A stretch of 64,000 nucleotides of DNA from Salvelinus alpinus (lineage: Eukaryota > Chordata > Actinopteri > Salmoniformes > Salmonidae): NCBI RefSeq assembly GCF_045679555.1, contig NC_092093.1, positions 65,483,575 through 65,547,574 of the forward strand, read 5' to 3'. Shown piece after piece: positions 1 to 12,300 of the stretch; position 1 is the first letter of the stretch, and each line of letters begins with the position of its first letter. The position numbers and the translations under genes are program-made. Below the pieces are notes generated by a model. The model ran no database searches. It was given only the letters and a program-made list of their open reading frames with translations, and was not told where the DNA came from.

Positions 1-2338
1 CCCCCTCCCTGCCCATGGCCTCTCAGCCCCACCAGCTCCACAGCCCCAACAGCCTGTCTTTGTCTTTCTACCATGGAGCTCTCTGTCTCACCCTCACTGT
101 GGCCTGGACAGCAGTGGTACTCATTAAACCTTTTGAAACACTTTTTATAATACTGTTTTTGTCAGGTGTGTGCGTACTGGTAGCGAAGTCAGGTGCAGGA
201 GAGCAGAGATTTGTGAACAGGCGCACACATTATTGAGGCAAAAGTGCAAAACGCGCAAAAACAGTCACAATAATTATGTTTAACAATAAACATCTTTGTG
301 AAATACCACGGGAAAAACAAACCAGTCTGGCGCGTCAACAACAAACACGTAACACAAACAATCTTACACAAAGACATGGGGAACAGAGGAACAAATACAT
401 GTAGATTGATTGGGGAATGAAAACCAGGTGTGCAGGGACAAGACAAAACAAATTGATACATGAAAAATGGAGCGGCGATGGCTAGAAAGCCGGTGACGTC
501 GACCGCCGAACGCCGCACGAACAAGGAGAGGAGCCGACTTCGGCGGAAGTCGTGACAGTTTTGAAACACTTTTTATAATACTGTTTTTAAACATTTGTGT
601 TTGATAAAATCCTTGACATAAATCAACTCGTTTCCCAGGCGATCCAGAGACAACAAACATACACGTAGTCTACCCTACAGTACTGTGTGTATACATCACC
701 CTGTACTTTGTTGTTGCTTTATCCAGCCCTAGCAAGCTACATCAGTCTGCTGTAAACCCTCTGCTCCTGTCTGTTTGTCTGTCTCTAGTTGATTGGAATC
801 GTCTCCTCGTTAGTGAGAGCTGCTAAACTAGCTGGTAGGAGGAGGAGCCTACTGACTCTCTGTGACGTGGTTGGCTACGTCAGGGACCGGGCGGCTGTGC
901 TCATTGGCCAACGCAGACAGAGATGGACAGATAGCCATGCCCACAGGAGAGTGAGTGACCTTTGACGTCCATGCTAATGTCTGAAAGATAGTTTTGAAGA
1001 TAGGACTGCTTTGCTTTGACTGTCAATGAAAGCAGAGAATAACCTTGTGGTTTAGATTGAGGTATGGAAGGGGTTAACTGGCTGATATATTTTTTTTCTC
1101 CTCAGAGTTTTTACCTGGAGGAATTTGAGTGCCTGGTGGATGAGCTGCAGTTTAGACTAAATGCCTTCTCTAACAGTCTGCACCACACCCTACCTCCTAA
1201 AGATATCTTCTTCCCCACCCAGAGCCCGTCCAGCCTGGCTTCACAGGTGGGCACACCTGGGTGTCTCACCCACACTGTCTGAACCAACCTGCCAGTGTAT
1301 ATATGATTTAGGCATAACCTTTGAATATGTAAGCCTCTGTGAAGCAATCTAGGTTGAGTTACTTAGACATGTCCCACTTTCAATTTGAACTGGCCACCAT
1401 CTCATGAGCTGTCTCTGACTCCAGCACAGTTTTAAGGGTGTGCGTTTCTTTTGTAGCGCTCTGCTGCCAGTGAAACAGCACACATGACTGAAGAGACACT
1501 TCTCAATGACCCCCCTGACATCACCAATCTCCCACTGACCTCCAGGGAACACTCACCTGACGCACACCACTACAGGTAAAACCACAACTAAATATAATTC
1601 ACATCAAAAACAGCATGAGCCTGCCATAGAATGGCAGAGGTGATTCACTGAACTATGTTCGCCCAGTGACTACTTGATTATTTGAGTTTATGTTTAGGCT
1701 TTAGCTCAGTTAGCTAGCATAGCCCTAAGTCACTCAGATGGCCTGGGTTGTTAACCAGTTGTTTTTATTTCCATCCCAGGTCTCAGCTTGAGTTGGAGAC
1801 CCTCCACCATCTGCAGCAGTCAGGCCAGAGGAGGCAGACCCCAGCCCCAGCTGGGGGACTCTCAAGTAGGGTAGGGACATCCGGCAGTCCCCTGCATTGT
1901 GGAGCACCAGGGAGGAACTCCCGAGAGCACCCATCAGACAGAAACCTCCAGAGCTCCACCTCCATAGGGGGGCCAAGCTACCTCTCCTCCCCAGATTCGG
2001 TGCACCTAGCTGAGGCTCGGACATGGGACAACATGCCTCAGATCCAGAGCCTAACAGGCTGGATAGATAATCAGCTGGTTAAGACTGTGATTCTGGAGAA
2101 TCAGATCAGCCACTGGACCACTGTCGGTCGGTCTGGTAAGAAGAGCCACAGAAGTCCCAGAAACACCCAATGGGCTACAGTAGAGGGGCCCAGCTCCAGA
2201 TATACCACTGCTTCTGGGGTGGTGGAGGGCCATGGAGGGCCACACAGGGCTGTGGTGGAGGTTATGGTCCATGGGTGCCCGGAGACTGAGCCAGAGGAGG
2301 AGGGATTCCTAGGGACAGTCAGACAGTGCTGGGGTTAA
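1..2338 (+). CDS. 3' part of an unrecognised gene for a predicted single-pass membrane protein (partial, 5' end outside window)
   Basis: Five exons join with consistent phase: up to 116, 789-950, 1106-1246, 1457-1575 and 1780-2338 (stop). The first visible exon may start upstream of the ATG at 15. It encodes a hydrophobic stretch (GALCLTLTVAWTAV, running on into LIGIVSSLV in the next exon) that looks like one membrane helix. A basic segment (AGRRR), a charged conserved-looking block (EEFECLVDELQFRLNAF) and a long low-complexity tail rich in Ser, Pro and Gly follow, with an acidic end. Donors are gtactc, gtgagt, gtgggc and gtaaaa, and all acceptors are AG. I do not recognise the family, so no function is proposed. 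The gene lies just upstream of PDIA4 on the same strand. The exon chain is moderately certain and the product is unknown. Confidence 0.55.
131..588. mobile_element. 398-bp interspersed repeat (161-558) between 30-bp direct repeats, LTR-like ends
   Basis: The same 30 bases occur at 131-160 and 559-588, and the segment between them begins GTCAGGTGTG and ends GTCGTGACA. The ends resemble the TGTCA...TGACA termini of LTR-type repeats, but a 30-bp flanking duplication is far longer than the 4-6 bp made by LTR integration. It sits in the first visible intron of the unrecognised gene. It could be an old LTR-like copy or another repeat inserted with a long target duplication. Confidence 0.45.
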
Positions 2339-2735
2339 CACTGTATGGCGAGTCTAATGAATGAATTATCTTCATCAATATGCTATTCAAGAGGGATATT
2401 TTGAAAAAAACATGTTTAAATACTCTGTGTGGAGGGAATCAGGCTTATTTACAAGTATTCAGTAGGCCACTGCTTGTGTCACCATGTCTATTTTCAAAAA
2501 CATTAAATTAACAATGTGCCCTGGTTGTAAAACAAATAAATAAATGGTGTGTAAAATACATTCTCAAATAAATGGTGTGCAGGATAGGGTGAGGGGAGCG
2601 CACACTGTTTCTTGAAAGAATGAACATTACAACATGGCTCACTGACTAACCAACTAATATGCTTACAGGACAGTTGCATTGTTGCAGCAATCCAGAGACC
2701 TCCTTGCACAATAAATAAATAAACCTCTTCATGAT
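2339..2735 (+). other. Probable 3' UTR of the unrecognised gene
   Basis: After the stop codon there is AT-rich noncoding sequence with several AATAAA-type signals near 2535, 2567 and 2711-2720. Any of these could end the transcript before the PDIA4 promoter. No ORF of note is seen. Confidence 0.4.
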
Positions 2736-2882
2736 CCTGTTGATATCAAAAGTACTAGTACAACTTTTTCTTGTTTTATGTTCACTCACTGTTGAAAAAC
2801 AGTAGTCCATTCAGTCCAATGACATTACAACAATTGGTAAAGTATCCAATGACACCCTCGAACGTACAGGATCCAGGAATTA

Positions 2883-2901
2883 AGTGGCGGTACGCAATTG
2901 G
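2883..2901 (-). promoter_or_regulatory. Candidate ER stress response element (ERSE) upstream of PDIA4
   Basis: Read on the minus strand this is CCAAT, nine bases (TGCGTACCG), then CCACT. The ERSE consensus is CCAAT-N9-CCACG, so only the last base differs. It lies about 260 bp before the PDIA4 start codon, where a promoter is expected. PDIA4 is an established unfolded-protein-response target. A second CCAAT with a nearby CGTGG (2922-2936) does not fit the spacing. Confidence 0.45.
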
Positions 2902-3161
2902 AGGAAAACCGACGATGACAGCCAATTAGAACGTGGCAAGTCAGACAAATTCAATTTCAGGAGGTGGGGAGCGTGGTTTCTGAAGTCTTTCTAGTTTGTA
3001 TGAAACCATAAGACAAAGATCAGTTTAACGCCACTTCAGGAATGATCAAGCGCTACAGAGATTGCTAATAATAGACACATTTGATTATATTTATCAGTTA
3101 CTAGCTTAAAGGGAGAAGTCTCACTCGTTACACGGATAGCATCCCATTGGAAAACCTGACA

Positions 3162-6100
3162 ATGAGAAAGATAGCGCTGCTGCTAATTGTCTTGCTTGGC
3201 GTTGCCCACTTTGCCACTGTTATCCAATGTGAAGAAGATGGTAAGTAGCTAGCTAACGTTAACTAGTAATGAATTAAGTTAGCCAGGTCGTGTACACGCA
3301 AGTTAACTGGCTTCTTCTGTCGTTATAATTAGCCAGTCAGCTCGTATTCGCGAGCTAGTTGGGTAACTAGTTAGCTAATTATTAACTGATGGCTAGCTTT
3401 TATAGAATGTTGTGCGTGCACGCGCACTCTGTAATGTTACAGCATGGTTTTGTTTAGCTCTTATCATGACTAATTCCATTGCATAACATTGGGTCATTGG
3501 ACATCCCATGTATTTAACCTTGTGAGGAAAGTGCCCCGACGCTGCACAAATGCTCAGTATAAACGCAAATACACCTTGCACGCGATACAGTTTTGGAAAG
3601 ATTTGGAACTTAACTCTCATAGGAATGAAAAAAAATTCTAATACTAAAGATACAATTACTGTACTCAGTGTAATCCATCCACGGGACAGGTGTGGCATAT
3701 CAAGACCAATACACAGGTGCATCTTGTGCTGGGGAAAATAAAAGGCCACTCTAAAATGTGCAGTTTTGTCACACAACACAATGCCACAGATGTCTCAAGT
3801 TGAGGGAGTGTGCGATTGGCATGCTGACTGCAGGAATGTCAGGAGAGCTGTTGCCAGATAATTTAATGTTAATTTCTCTTCAATAAGCCGCCTCCAAGGT
3901 TTTAGAGAATTTGGCAGTATGTCCAAACAACTGCAGAACACGTGTAACCATGCCAGCCCAGGAGCACAGCTGGCTTCATGTGTGGGATGGTCTGGCAAGC
4001 AACCCGGACAGCTGATACAACTGTGGGTTTGCACAACCAAAGAATTTCTGCACAAACTGTCAGAAACCGTCTCAGGGAAGCTCATCTATGTGCTCATCGT
4101 CCTCACCAGGTTCTTGACCTGACTGCAGTTCGGTGTTGTAACTGACTTCAGTGGGCAAATGCTCACCTTCGATGGCCACTGGCATGCTGGAGAAGTGTGC
4201 TTTTCACAGATGAATCCGTTTCAACTGTAACGGGCAGAATACAGACAGCGTGTGTTTGGGTGAGAAGTTTGCTGATGTCGATGTTGTGAACAGTGTTCCA
4301 CGGTGGGGTTATGGTATGGGCAGGCATAAGCAATGGACAACGAACACAAACACAATTGCATTTTATCAATGGCAATTTGAATGCAGAGATACTGTGATGA
4401 GATCCTGAAATGGTCACACCAGATACTAACTGGTTTTATGATCCACCCTACCATTTTTTTAAGGGATCTGTGACCAACAGATGCATGTCTATATTCCCAG
4501 TCATGTGAAATCCATAGATTAGGGCCTAATGAATTTATTTCAATTTACAGTTCATACAGTTGAAGGAACTCTAACTCAGTAAAATCTTAGAAATTGTTGC
4601 ATTTATTTTAGTTCATTGTATGTTCCATGCTTTCAGCTGAGAACCCAAAAGGTGGGCCTGCTGTAAGCTCCCCAGGGTTTGAGAGCTAGGTTTTGTTGCA
4701 ACGCAAACCCAACTGCGCTGTCCTGACTTGTTGCTATACGTTCTGTGGATTTCAGTGTTATCAATGTTTGCAGATGTAGCAGAAGTCGATGAGGTTGATG
4801 ACAGTGACGATGAGGAGGATGAAGATGATGGAACAGAGGTGAAGGATGAGAACGGAGTGTTGGTCCTGACCGACAACAACTTTGACACGTTCATGGAGGG
4901 CAAAGACACTGTGCTGGTTGAGTTCTATGCCCCATGGTAAGTTTGCGTAAAGGGAGAGTTGACAATAAGTCAATATTTGTCAGTCATTGGCGACGTGTCC
5001 ATCCACATCTATTGTGCGGCTCTTGGTAGCTGATAATGCAGTGTGAAAACCGGAAGGCCTTCATCTCAAATGCATGGGATATATGCACCATTGAAATCAT
5101 TTTCCCCTTGATTGACACTTCTCTAATCTGTTCTCCCCTCTCCCAGGTGTGGCCACTGTAAGCAGTTTGCTTCTGAGTATGAGAAGATCGCCCAGAGTCT
5201 GAAAGAGAATGACCCCCCAATCCCTGTGGCCAAGGTGGATGCGACCAAGTCCAGTTCCTTAGCAAGTAGATTTGAGGTGTCGGGATATCCCACCTTCAAG
5301 ATCATGAAGAAGGGGGAGCCTGTGGAGTATGATGGAGCCAAGAATGAGCAGGGTAGGACAACCACTAACAAGACTGAGCTGGTAGCCTGGCTGTCTCTGT
5401 TTCTGTATTTGACTACGCTAGTACATCTTGGCCTTGTTTGACTAAAGCGGAAACGGACTGGTACACAGGCTACTATCTTAGTTTCACTTCAGTAGCATTG
5501 GTAATGTTATAACTGACTGAAACACAATCACATTGTGGCTCGAGTGAAAGAGGTAACCCAGCCGGACTGGATTGCAACCCCCTTCCAGTTTCAGTTTAGT
5601 AACACTATTAATGTGGGAACTGTGGTTGTGTTTCAGCCATTGTGGCTCAAGTGAAGGAGGTGGCCCAGCCAGACTGGAAGCCCCCTCCTGAGGCAACCCT
5701 GGTGCTGACCAAGGACAGCTTTGACGATGTGGTCAACAACGCTGACATCATCCTGGTGGAGTTCTACGCCCCATGGTCAGTCAGTCCACCTCCAGACAAC
5801 GTTTAGGATGCTTCTCAATGATCTAGTCACTTCATGTCCTTGTCTCCTCTTCTTCATCTGCACTGGTCTGATGCATGAAATCTATCACTTCCTTTGTGGT
5901 TTCTATCTAGTAAAGGAGTGGAGGTGATTAAAATAGCTTTATATGAAGCTTCATGACTGTTGTTCCTGCCTAACGAAGCGTTATGGTGCTATTTTAACTG
6001 TCCCTCCAGGTGTGGCCACTGTAAGCAGCTGGCTCCAGAGTATGAGAAGGCAGCCAAGGACCTGAGCCAGCGCTCTCCTCCCATCCCCCTGGCGAAGGTA

Positions 6101-9100
6101 GACGCCACCCAGGAGAAGGACATCGCCATCCGTTTCGGGGTGTCGGGGTACCCCACCCTCAAGATCTTCAGGAAGGGGAAGGCCTTCGACTACAACGGAC
6201 CCAGAGAGAAGAGTGGTATGTCCACACTTCAGACTGTTTCAGACACTACCCAATAACTAAATATATCTGCTAACATTATGGATTTTAGTACGTGTCCCAT
6301 TGTAATGATATAGCCAAGTGTTCTAACTATTCTGTGTGTTCTCTCTGTGTAGGAATCGCTGACTATATGAGCGAGCAGGCAGGGCCTCCCTCCAAGCAGG
6401 TGCAGATGGTGAAACAGGTGTCAGAGTTTATCAAAGATGGTGACGACGCTGTCATAGTGGGTGTGTTTTCCTCGGACCAGGTTACGACCTACGACCTCTA
6501 CCTAGAGGCCTGTAAGTATTCAATCATTTTTAATTAACAATGCTTTGGTGTACACAGTGCAGGGTTCACACAAGGTGCTTCAAGTACTTGAATTTGGTAC
6601 TGGCATACTTTGAAAATCTGACATTTTCTCAAGTTGGTACTTTTATTTAATCCATTTTAGAATAAGGTTTTAATGTAACAAAATGTGGAAAAAGTCAAGG
6701 GGTCTGAATATTTTCCGTATGTATAAATTAACGAGACACCTGTGATTCATGCCTGTCTCAGTGGACTAATACATTGCAGAGGCTGCGAGGATGGCTCACC
6801 AGTAGTACGTTTACCATTAATTCCCACTTCTAATCTACAATGTTTGTTTGGTTACAGTAATTTGTTAATGTATTCAATTATTCGTTTTTTACCGTTCTCA
6901 TTGTCTGAATGGACACTTAGTTTGCGGACTGCACAACCTAGGCTACACTTGTGAGGAACAAGTTTTTTTCATTCATTTACATCTCGTTCTTGGTACTTCA
7001 TAGTACCAAAACATTACCTCATCCAATGGCATATGTCAATTCTAGATACTTCCATCTCAAATACACTCCCTCCCTGGACAAGCTCACTGAGTATATGACC
7101 TAGAAGTCACTCTCCTATCTCAAGATTCATGCAACATCAGAGGGGTAATACAATGGTTCCAGACACTGCCATACTACTCCCCCCAATGGGAAAAGGAGGG
7201 TGACTGGCGTACAGACATTGTGGAGCCCTTCACATGGTTTAACAGATACATTCACATATGAAGACAATGTTCCATTCTGATATTCTGCATATTACCAGAC
7301 ATGTAAAAGACAGGCCTGACCTCTCCCCTCTCTGGGCCCCAAGTGACTTTTCCCTAGAGAAGAAAGGAAAATGCAACTGCCGACAGTATAGTCCAAAAAG
7401 AGACATTCTAATGACAAGTATTTCACATAAGCATATTATGAAAGTAAATAAAACATCTTATTTATTTATGTTACCTAACTAATTCTGATTCAGCTAGGAC
7501 AGTGCTCTTGTCAATGTTGCGTAAGGATGCGTACCAGTTTACCCATAGAAGTAGGCCTAGGCTACCTGGCCTGCGCGTAAAATGTAGGCCTATACATTTG
7601 CACATCTGATAGTATTTCTGATTGTCTTAAGCTCCACAGTGATGGTGAATTCTCAAATGTTTTTCTTCACCTCAAACGGCACGTAATCAATCTGTTTTTA
7701 CATGCATTAAGACTACGTTGAGGAACTTGTCAATTTGTAAAATCTTTCCAGCTCTTTTGATAACCACTCAGCACGATGGGAAAGGGGGGTGGGTGTCATG
7801 CTCTGATCCGGTGGAAACATAATAAAATAGGCCCACCTGATTTACTTATCCCTTGCACAAATAGCCTACAGCTTTGTCAGTCCAGAGCTCACTGGCACAG
7901 GAAACTGAGGGCCAAGAATATTCTATACAGTATTGCAAGTTTGCTAGCACCAGCTTCAGGCTGGACCAAGTTAATAGTTGATACAATGTTTAAAGTTCCT
8001 TGTAGACAGGCCAATGTGATTCATAGGATATTTCTTTTTATCAGAGTATTTTCTACCTGCAAGCTACACTGTTTCTATTTGTTGGCTTTATGGAGGCTAT
8101 TTTTACATTGTTGGCAATAGAATTTACTTTTAGAATTTTGATTAACCACTTGATGATTTTCAGATACGAAGACTTTATTATAAATTAAATTGAACTGTTC
8201 CACGGAAATGTGCATATGACAATCATAACTGGCACGCAGTTTGGTAGGAATGGTAAGATAAATTGGCATTCTAAATGGGAAAGGTTGATGACTCTTGTTG
8301 TAGACATGACATACTGGTAACTTCAGGAGCTTACTGGCAGACTCTGCCAAGGCCAGCTGGAAGAGGTTCGGGAACAGTTAAAAAAAAAAATATATATATA
8401 TATTCTTCTGGTTAGGCTATCTTGATCTTGCTCCTTGTCATTTGTGTGTCTTGATTATTTAATCAGTGTGCTTAAAGCATAAGACGAGCTCAGTAGCCTA
8501 CCTACAGTATAGTTGATTTTCTTCAAACATATAGGGTGTGTCTATAGAAAACTCCACGTTTTTAAAAATGTTTTTTTTTTTGTCTGGGACAGCCCTATAA
8601 ACAACATATTATTGAGTAGAACTTGTAAGGTTCCCCATGAGGTTGTGGGGATGAACTTTTACAAATTGATGGTCCTTGAAAATAAATATTAGTGCTTGAA
8701 AAAATACTTAAGTCCTTGAATTTGACTTGCCACGGTCTGTACGAACCCTGCGTATGACTATACATAGCATGCTATATGTTTAGTATTGAGGGTGTATAGG
8801 AAATTCCTTCTCTCCTGGTGAGGCTTTCTAAAAGGGATCAATAGTGATTGTATTGTACTCCGTGTTCCCCTCCTATCTGTCCTCCCAGGTCATGTTCTTA
8901 GAGAGGACTTCAAGTTCCTCCATACCTTCAGTTCAGACTTGGCCAAGCTCCTCAAGGCCTCCCCCGGCCAGGTCGTCATGGTGCAGCCTGAGAAGTTCAG
9001 GTCCAAGTACGAGAAAGCTTCACACACACTCACCATCAAAGTAAGTCTGTCCACAAGGTTTGTGCGTTTGTCTAACCTCAGGTAGACTTCAATGAAGCAT

Positions 9101-10426
9101 GCTCTCCTGACCTAAGAAAATGCTGAAATGATTTGTGCATGTTTAATGTTGTAAGATGTTCTCATAACCTGGCCTGGCCTATCTCTCCTTTTCAGGACTC
9201 CACAGAGGTGTCTGAGGTGCAGGACTTTTTTAAGAAACACATCCTGCCACTGGTGGGTCACAGGAAACAGAGCAACGACGCTAAACGCTACACCAAGAGG
9301 CCGCTGGTCGTTGTCTACTACGGTGTGGACTTTAGCTTCGACTTCAGGAAAGGCAAGTGTCCTCAACCCCATATTTCCTAGGTTGTGTGAATATTGTCTA
9401 AAGCTGCGTAGCTTCCATAATACCTTGTCATGCTGAAGAGCTGGAACAAAAGCCTGCACTACCAGTAGCTCTCCTCCAGGACCGGCGGTTGGAGAACCTT
9501 GGCGGTGTTAATTGGAGCTCATCTCATGCCTCATGTCTGATAACCCCTTCTATTTCTGTTCTAGCCACCCAATTCTGGAGGAGCAAGGTTCTGGAGGTGG
9601 CCAAGGATTTCCCAGAATACACCTTTGCCATCGCTGATGAGGAGGACTACTCCGATGAGCTGAAGAGCCTGGGGCTCAGCGACAGCGGGGAGGAAGTCAA
9701 TGTGGGGATTCTGGGAGATGGTGGCAAGAAGTTTGCCATGGAGCCTGAGGAGTTTGACTCTGAGGTGCTGAGGGAATTCATCATGGCCTTCAAGAAAGGT
9801 GAGCTTTACAGCAATTGTTATAAAATGTCAGGACTTTAAACCACAACATGTTGTATTGAGTTACATATTAACCTGAGTTGAGTACCTTGTCTGCAGCCAG
9901 CCAAATATAATCAGTATGTGACAGGTCTTCATTGCCAATATCATGTAATGGACTATACATTAGTGTCCATTGGTCACCATGTCTGTCCATTCTTGTCTCT
10001 CGCTCTGTAGGCAAACTGAAGCCTGTCATCAAATCCCAGCCGGTGCCCAAGAACAACAAAGGCCCTGTGAAGGTAGTGGTTGGAAAGACCTTCGACGACA
10101 TTGTCATGGATACCAAGAAAGACGTCCTGATCGAGTTCTACGCCCCGTGGTGTGGTCACTGCAAGAAGCTGGACCCCGACTACACCGCCCTGGGCAAGAA
10201 ATACAAGAACGAGAAGAACCTGGTCATTGCCAAAATGGATGCCACGGCTAACGACGTGCCTCACGACAGCTACAAAACAGAGGGCTTCCCTACCATCTAC
10301 TTTGCGCCTAGCAACAGCAAGCAGAGCCCAATCAAATTTGAGGGTGGGGATAGAACCATAGAAGGATTTAGTAAGTTCTTGGAACAGCACGCCACAAAGT
10401 TATCACAGAGCAAAGATGAACTTTAA
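3162..10426 (+). CDS. PDIA4: Protein disulfide-isomerase A4 (ERp72), complete, ten coding exons
   Basis: ER-lumen thiol oxidoreductase that forms and shuffles disulfides in secretory proteins. Exons: 3162-3240, 4774-4936, 5147-5352, 5637-5775, 6010-6215, 6353-6511, 8889-9040, 9196-9352, 9565-9798, 10011-10426. They sum to 1911 bases, 636 residues (human 645). Residues 1-26 are a signal peptide ([20 protein letters not shown]). An acidic stretch follows ([12 protein letters not shown]), then thioredoxin domains a0 and a (each APWCGHC), redox-inactive b and b' domains, and a' with a third APWCGHC. The C-terminus is SQSKDEL, an ER retrieval signal. The start is the only ATG giving a signal peptide. 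Intron 8 begins with GC instead of GT. Intron 1 carries a Tc1 remnant and intron 6 a hAT-like insertion. All frames stay open. Identity is certain. Confidence 0.97.
3667..4620 (+). mobile_element. Tc1-like DNA transposon remnant in PDIA4 intron 1
   Basis: The sequence follows a common salmonid Tc1-like family, recognised from its leader (GACAGGTGTGGCATATCAAG), transposase-derived stretches such as TTTAGAGAATTTGGCAGT and CACACCAGATACTAACTGG, and a 3' end ending in GTTCATTGTA. The 5' inverted repeat is not seen. The middle of the transposase, including the second catalytic Asp region, is deleted near 4390-4410, and no long frame is open. It is a dead fragment in the same direction as PDIA4. Confidence 0.8.
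6560..8750. mobile_element. hAT-like DNA transposon (about 2.2 kb) in PDIA4 intron 6
   Basis: The left end CAGGGTTCACAC and the reverse complement of the right end, CAGGGTTCGTACAG, form imperfect inverted repeats. Both are followed by the phrase TTGAATTTG or its complement. Clear 8-bp target duplications are not seen. Inside are only short frames. One at 8075-8350 on the minus strand has no recognised domain. At 6652-6726 lies the terminal piece of a salmonid Tc1-like family (AAAAAGTCAAGGGGTCTGAA). The family assignment rests on the end sequence only. Confidence 0.5.
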
Positions 10427-10815
10427 AAATCTCTTTCTGAGTAGGCAAGAACTTTAACCATGCCAGTGTAGAGACTACAGGTTCTAGGTGCCCTGGAGGA
10501 GCCGAGGGAAGACTGTCAATTCCAAATCAACCCTTCCTAGCCCCTACACCCTAGCCACCTATGTGCAAGATGGAGCTACCACCATATGTATCCAACCCTC
10601 TCAGATCTCCACTAGGGCCTAGTGTTTAGGGGGTCGGAGTTGATTTGTGTCCCCACAGAGGGCTGTTACTGAGTTTCTCTGATTTACCAGATGTAAAATA
10701 AAAAAAATCTAAAAAGAAATCTGATCAAATCAAGAGATTCTGCTTTTGTTTTCCATGTCTAAAAGCATGTAAGCACTGCGAGTTCTAAGCCTTTTTAAAT
10801 AAAGCATGAACTGAT
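10427..10815 (+). other. PDIA4 3' UTR with poly(A) signal
   Basis: Noncoding sequence follows the TAA at 10424-10426. An AATAAA lies at 10798-10803, so cleavage is expected about 10815-10825. Confidence 0.75.
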
Positions 10816-10829
10816 GTGGTAGTTGTGTG

Positions 10830-11880
10830 TACTGAGTGGTGGGGTGCATAATTCTTATCCTTGTCAGCTGTACTGAGGACAGGATAGGTGAAAGCAAAAT
10901 TAAGGAATGTTGTCTGTCCTATTATATAGGATGGGAGTATTCAACTCTTACCATACAAGGTCCAGAGCCTGCTGGTTTTCTGTTCTACCTGAACTAATTG
11001 CACCCCGTCTAAATCATCCCCTGAATAGAGGTTATTATATTCTATTAAGATTAATTGATTTTAGTTTCAGTTTTTAGATTCACTTTACTACTATGTTTTA
11101 TAAAAACATTTAGCTTTAGTGTTGGACAGATGTGTGGGAGGCTAGGCTCCATGTATGTGTTGTATCATTTTTGGGGATGTCCATTCCTGCAACTGTGGGG
11201 CATTAATGCATAAGGTGATGGGTCAGGTCATAGGTTAGGTTTAAAGGTAGACTGCAAGAATACCTAGATGCACGACATAAACTAGTGAGTCAATATCTGC
11301 AACAACCAGGAGGGTTGAAGAGCGACGCTAAACTTCTCCGCTGTTTTGGTATCATAGCTGCTGTGTGAAACTTGCACATGCACAGATACTCCGTCTGACA
11401 GAGTGCAGTCTTGCATGTTCTCATCTCAATGGCCGTTTTCGAGTGGATCAATTTGAAAGGTGGTGACCTATTTTGGGGATAAAAAAATTGTACAACTTGG
11501 ACCAACATGTCAACTGCATTAACTTTACAAAAATCATGTGATCAAAGATGACGTTTTGACTGCAGTCGCTATTCAAGTTCATCCTGCAGGGAACGCCTGC
11601 ATTGCGTGAGACTCTATTGTCAACCAATCATTAAGGTGTTTTTATTTGACCCACACGAATGTGACCAAAGACATGACTGAAACAACCAATTTGCACGGTG
11701 TACAGTAGATATATATACAAATGTGATATGAGGTTCTCACTAATTGTACAATGTCCACACATGGTTTCAGATTGTTAGTATGTGTGATATAGAATGGCAA
11801 CACTCATGTTTCCTTTAGGGAGTGGATGAAATTTACACAATTGTTACCTGATGGAAAATGGGGGATGGTCATGTTTTTAC
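10830..11880. other. Intergenic sequence, no gene seen
   Basis: No ORF with recognisable similarity. The part around 10930-11000 (ACCATACAAGGTCCAGAGCC) resembles a dispersed fish repeat that also appears near 20070-20130 on the same strand. The rest shows nothing I can name. Confidence 0.4.
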
Positions 11881-11889
11881 ATTTCAATC

Positions 11890-12300
11890 AGGGGGAGGGT
11901 CATGTAATCCGTTACTCCCCGACCATAAATTACATGTAATCTGTTACATGTAAGGGATTACAAAAAAATGAACTAATCTGTTACGTTACCAGCAAAACTA
12001 TTGTAATCAGATTACAGATACTTTTGAAGAACTAGATTACTTCGAGGATTACTTTTAAATTCAGAAAGCATGTTTGAGGAAAAAAATCTTTGACACTTGT
12101 TTTCTCAATGACATTGAGAAAGGCAGAGCCCCACCTGTTTTGAGACCCACATTTTTTGCAAAAACATATAAATATATATTTGGGGGGGGCTTGCCTGTTT
12201 TGCATGTATTTTGGCATTAATACGTGTCACATATCGGAAATGTTTGCGAACAATGTAAAAAAGTATATAATTGAGTTAATAACGCCGCATACAAACATGG
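11890..12300. mobile_element. Left part of a dispersed hAT-like repeat rich in GTAATCNGATTAC motifs
   Basis: Repeated phrases such as TGTAATCAGATTACAG and GATTACTTTTAAATTCAG recur in diverged form near 16800-17140, where the sequence ends in CCGACCCAACCCTG. The two blocks look like separated parts of one old element whose interior was filled by later insertions. Neither has a long ORF. The class is an inference from the end sequence. Confidence 0.45.

Noticed and set aside
8075-8350. Minus-strand frame in PDIA4 intron 6 as a gene
   Set aside because: Short, no recognised domain, inside a hAT-like insertion.
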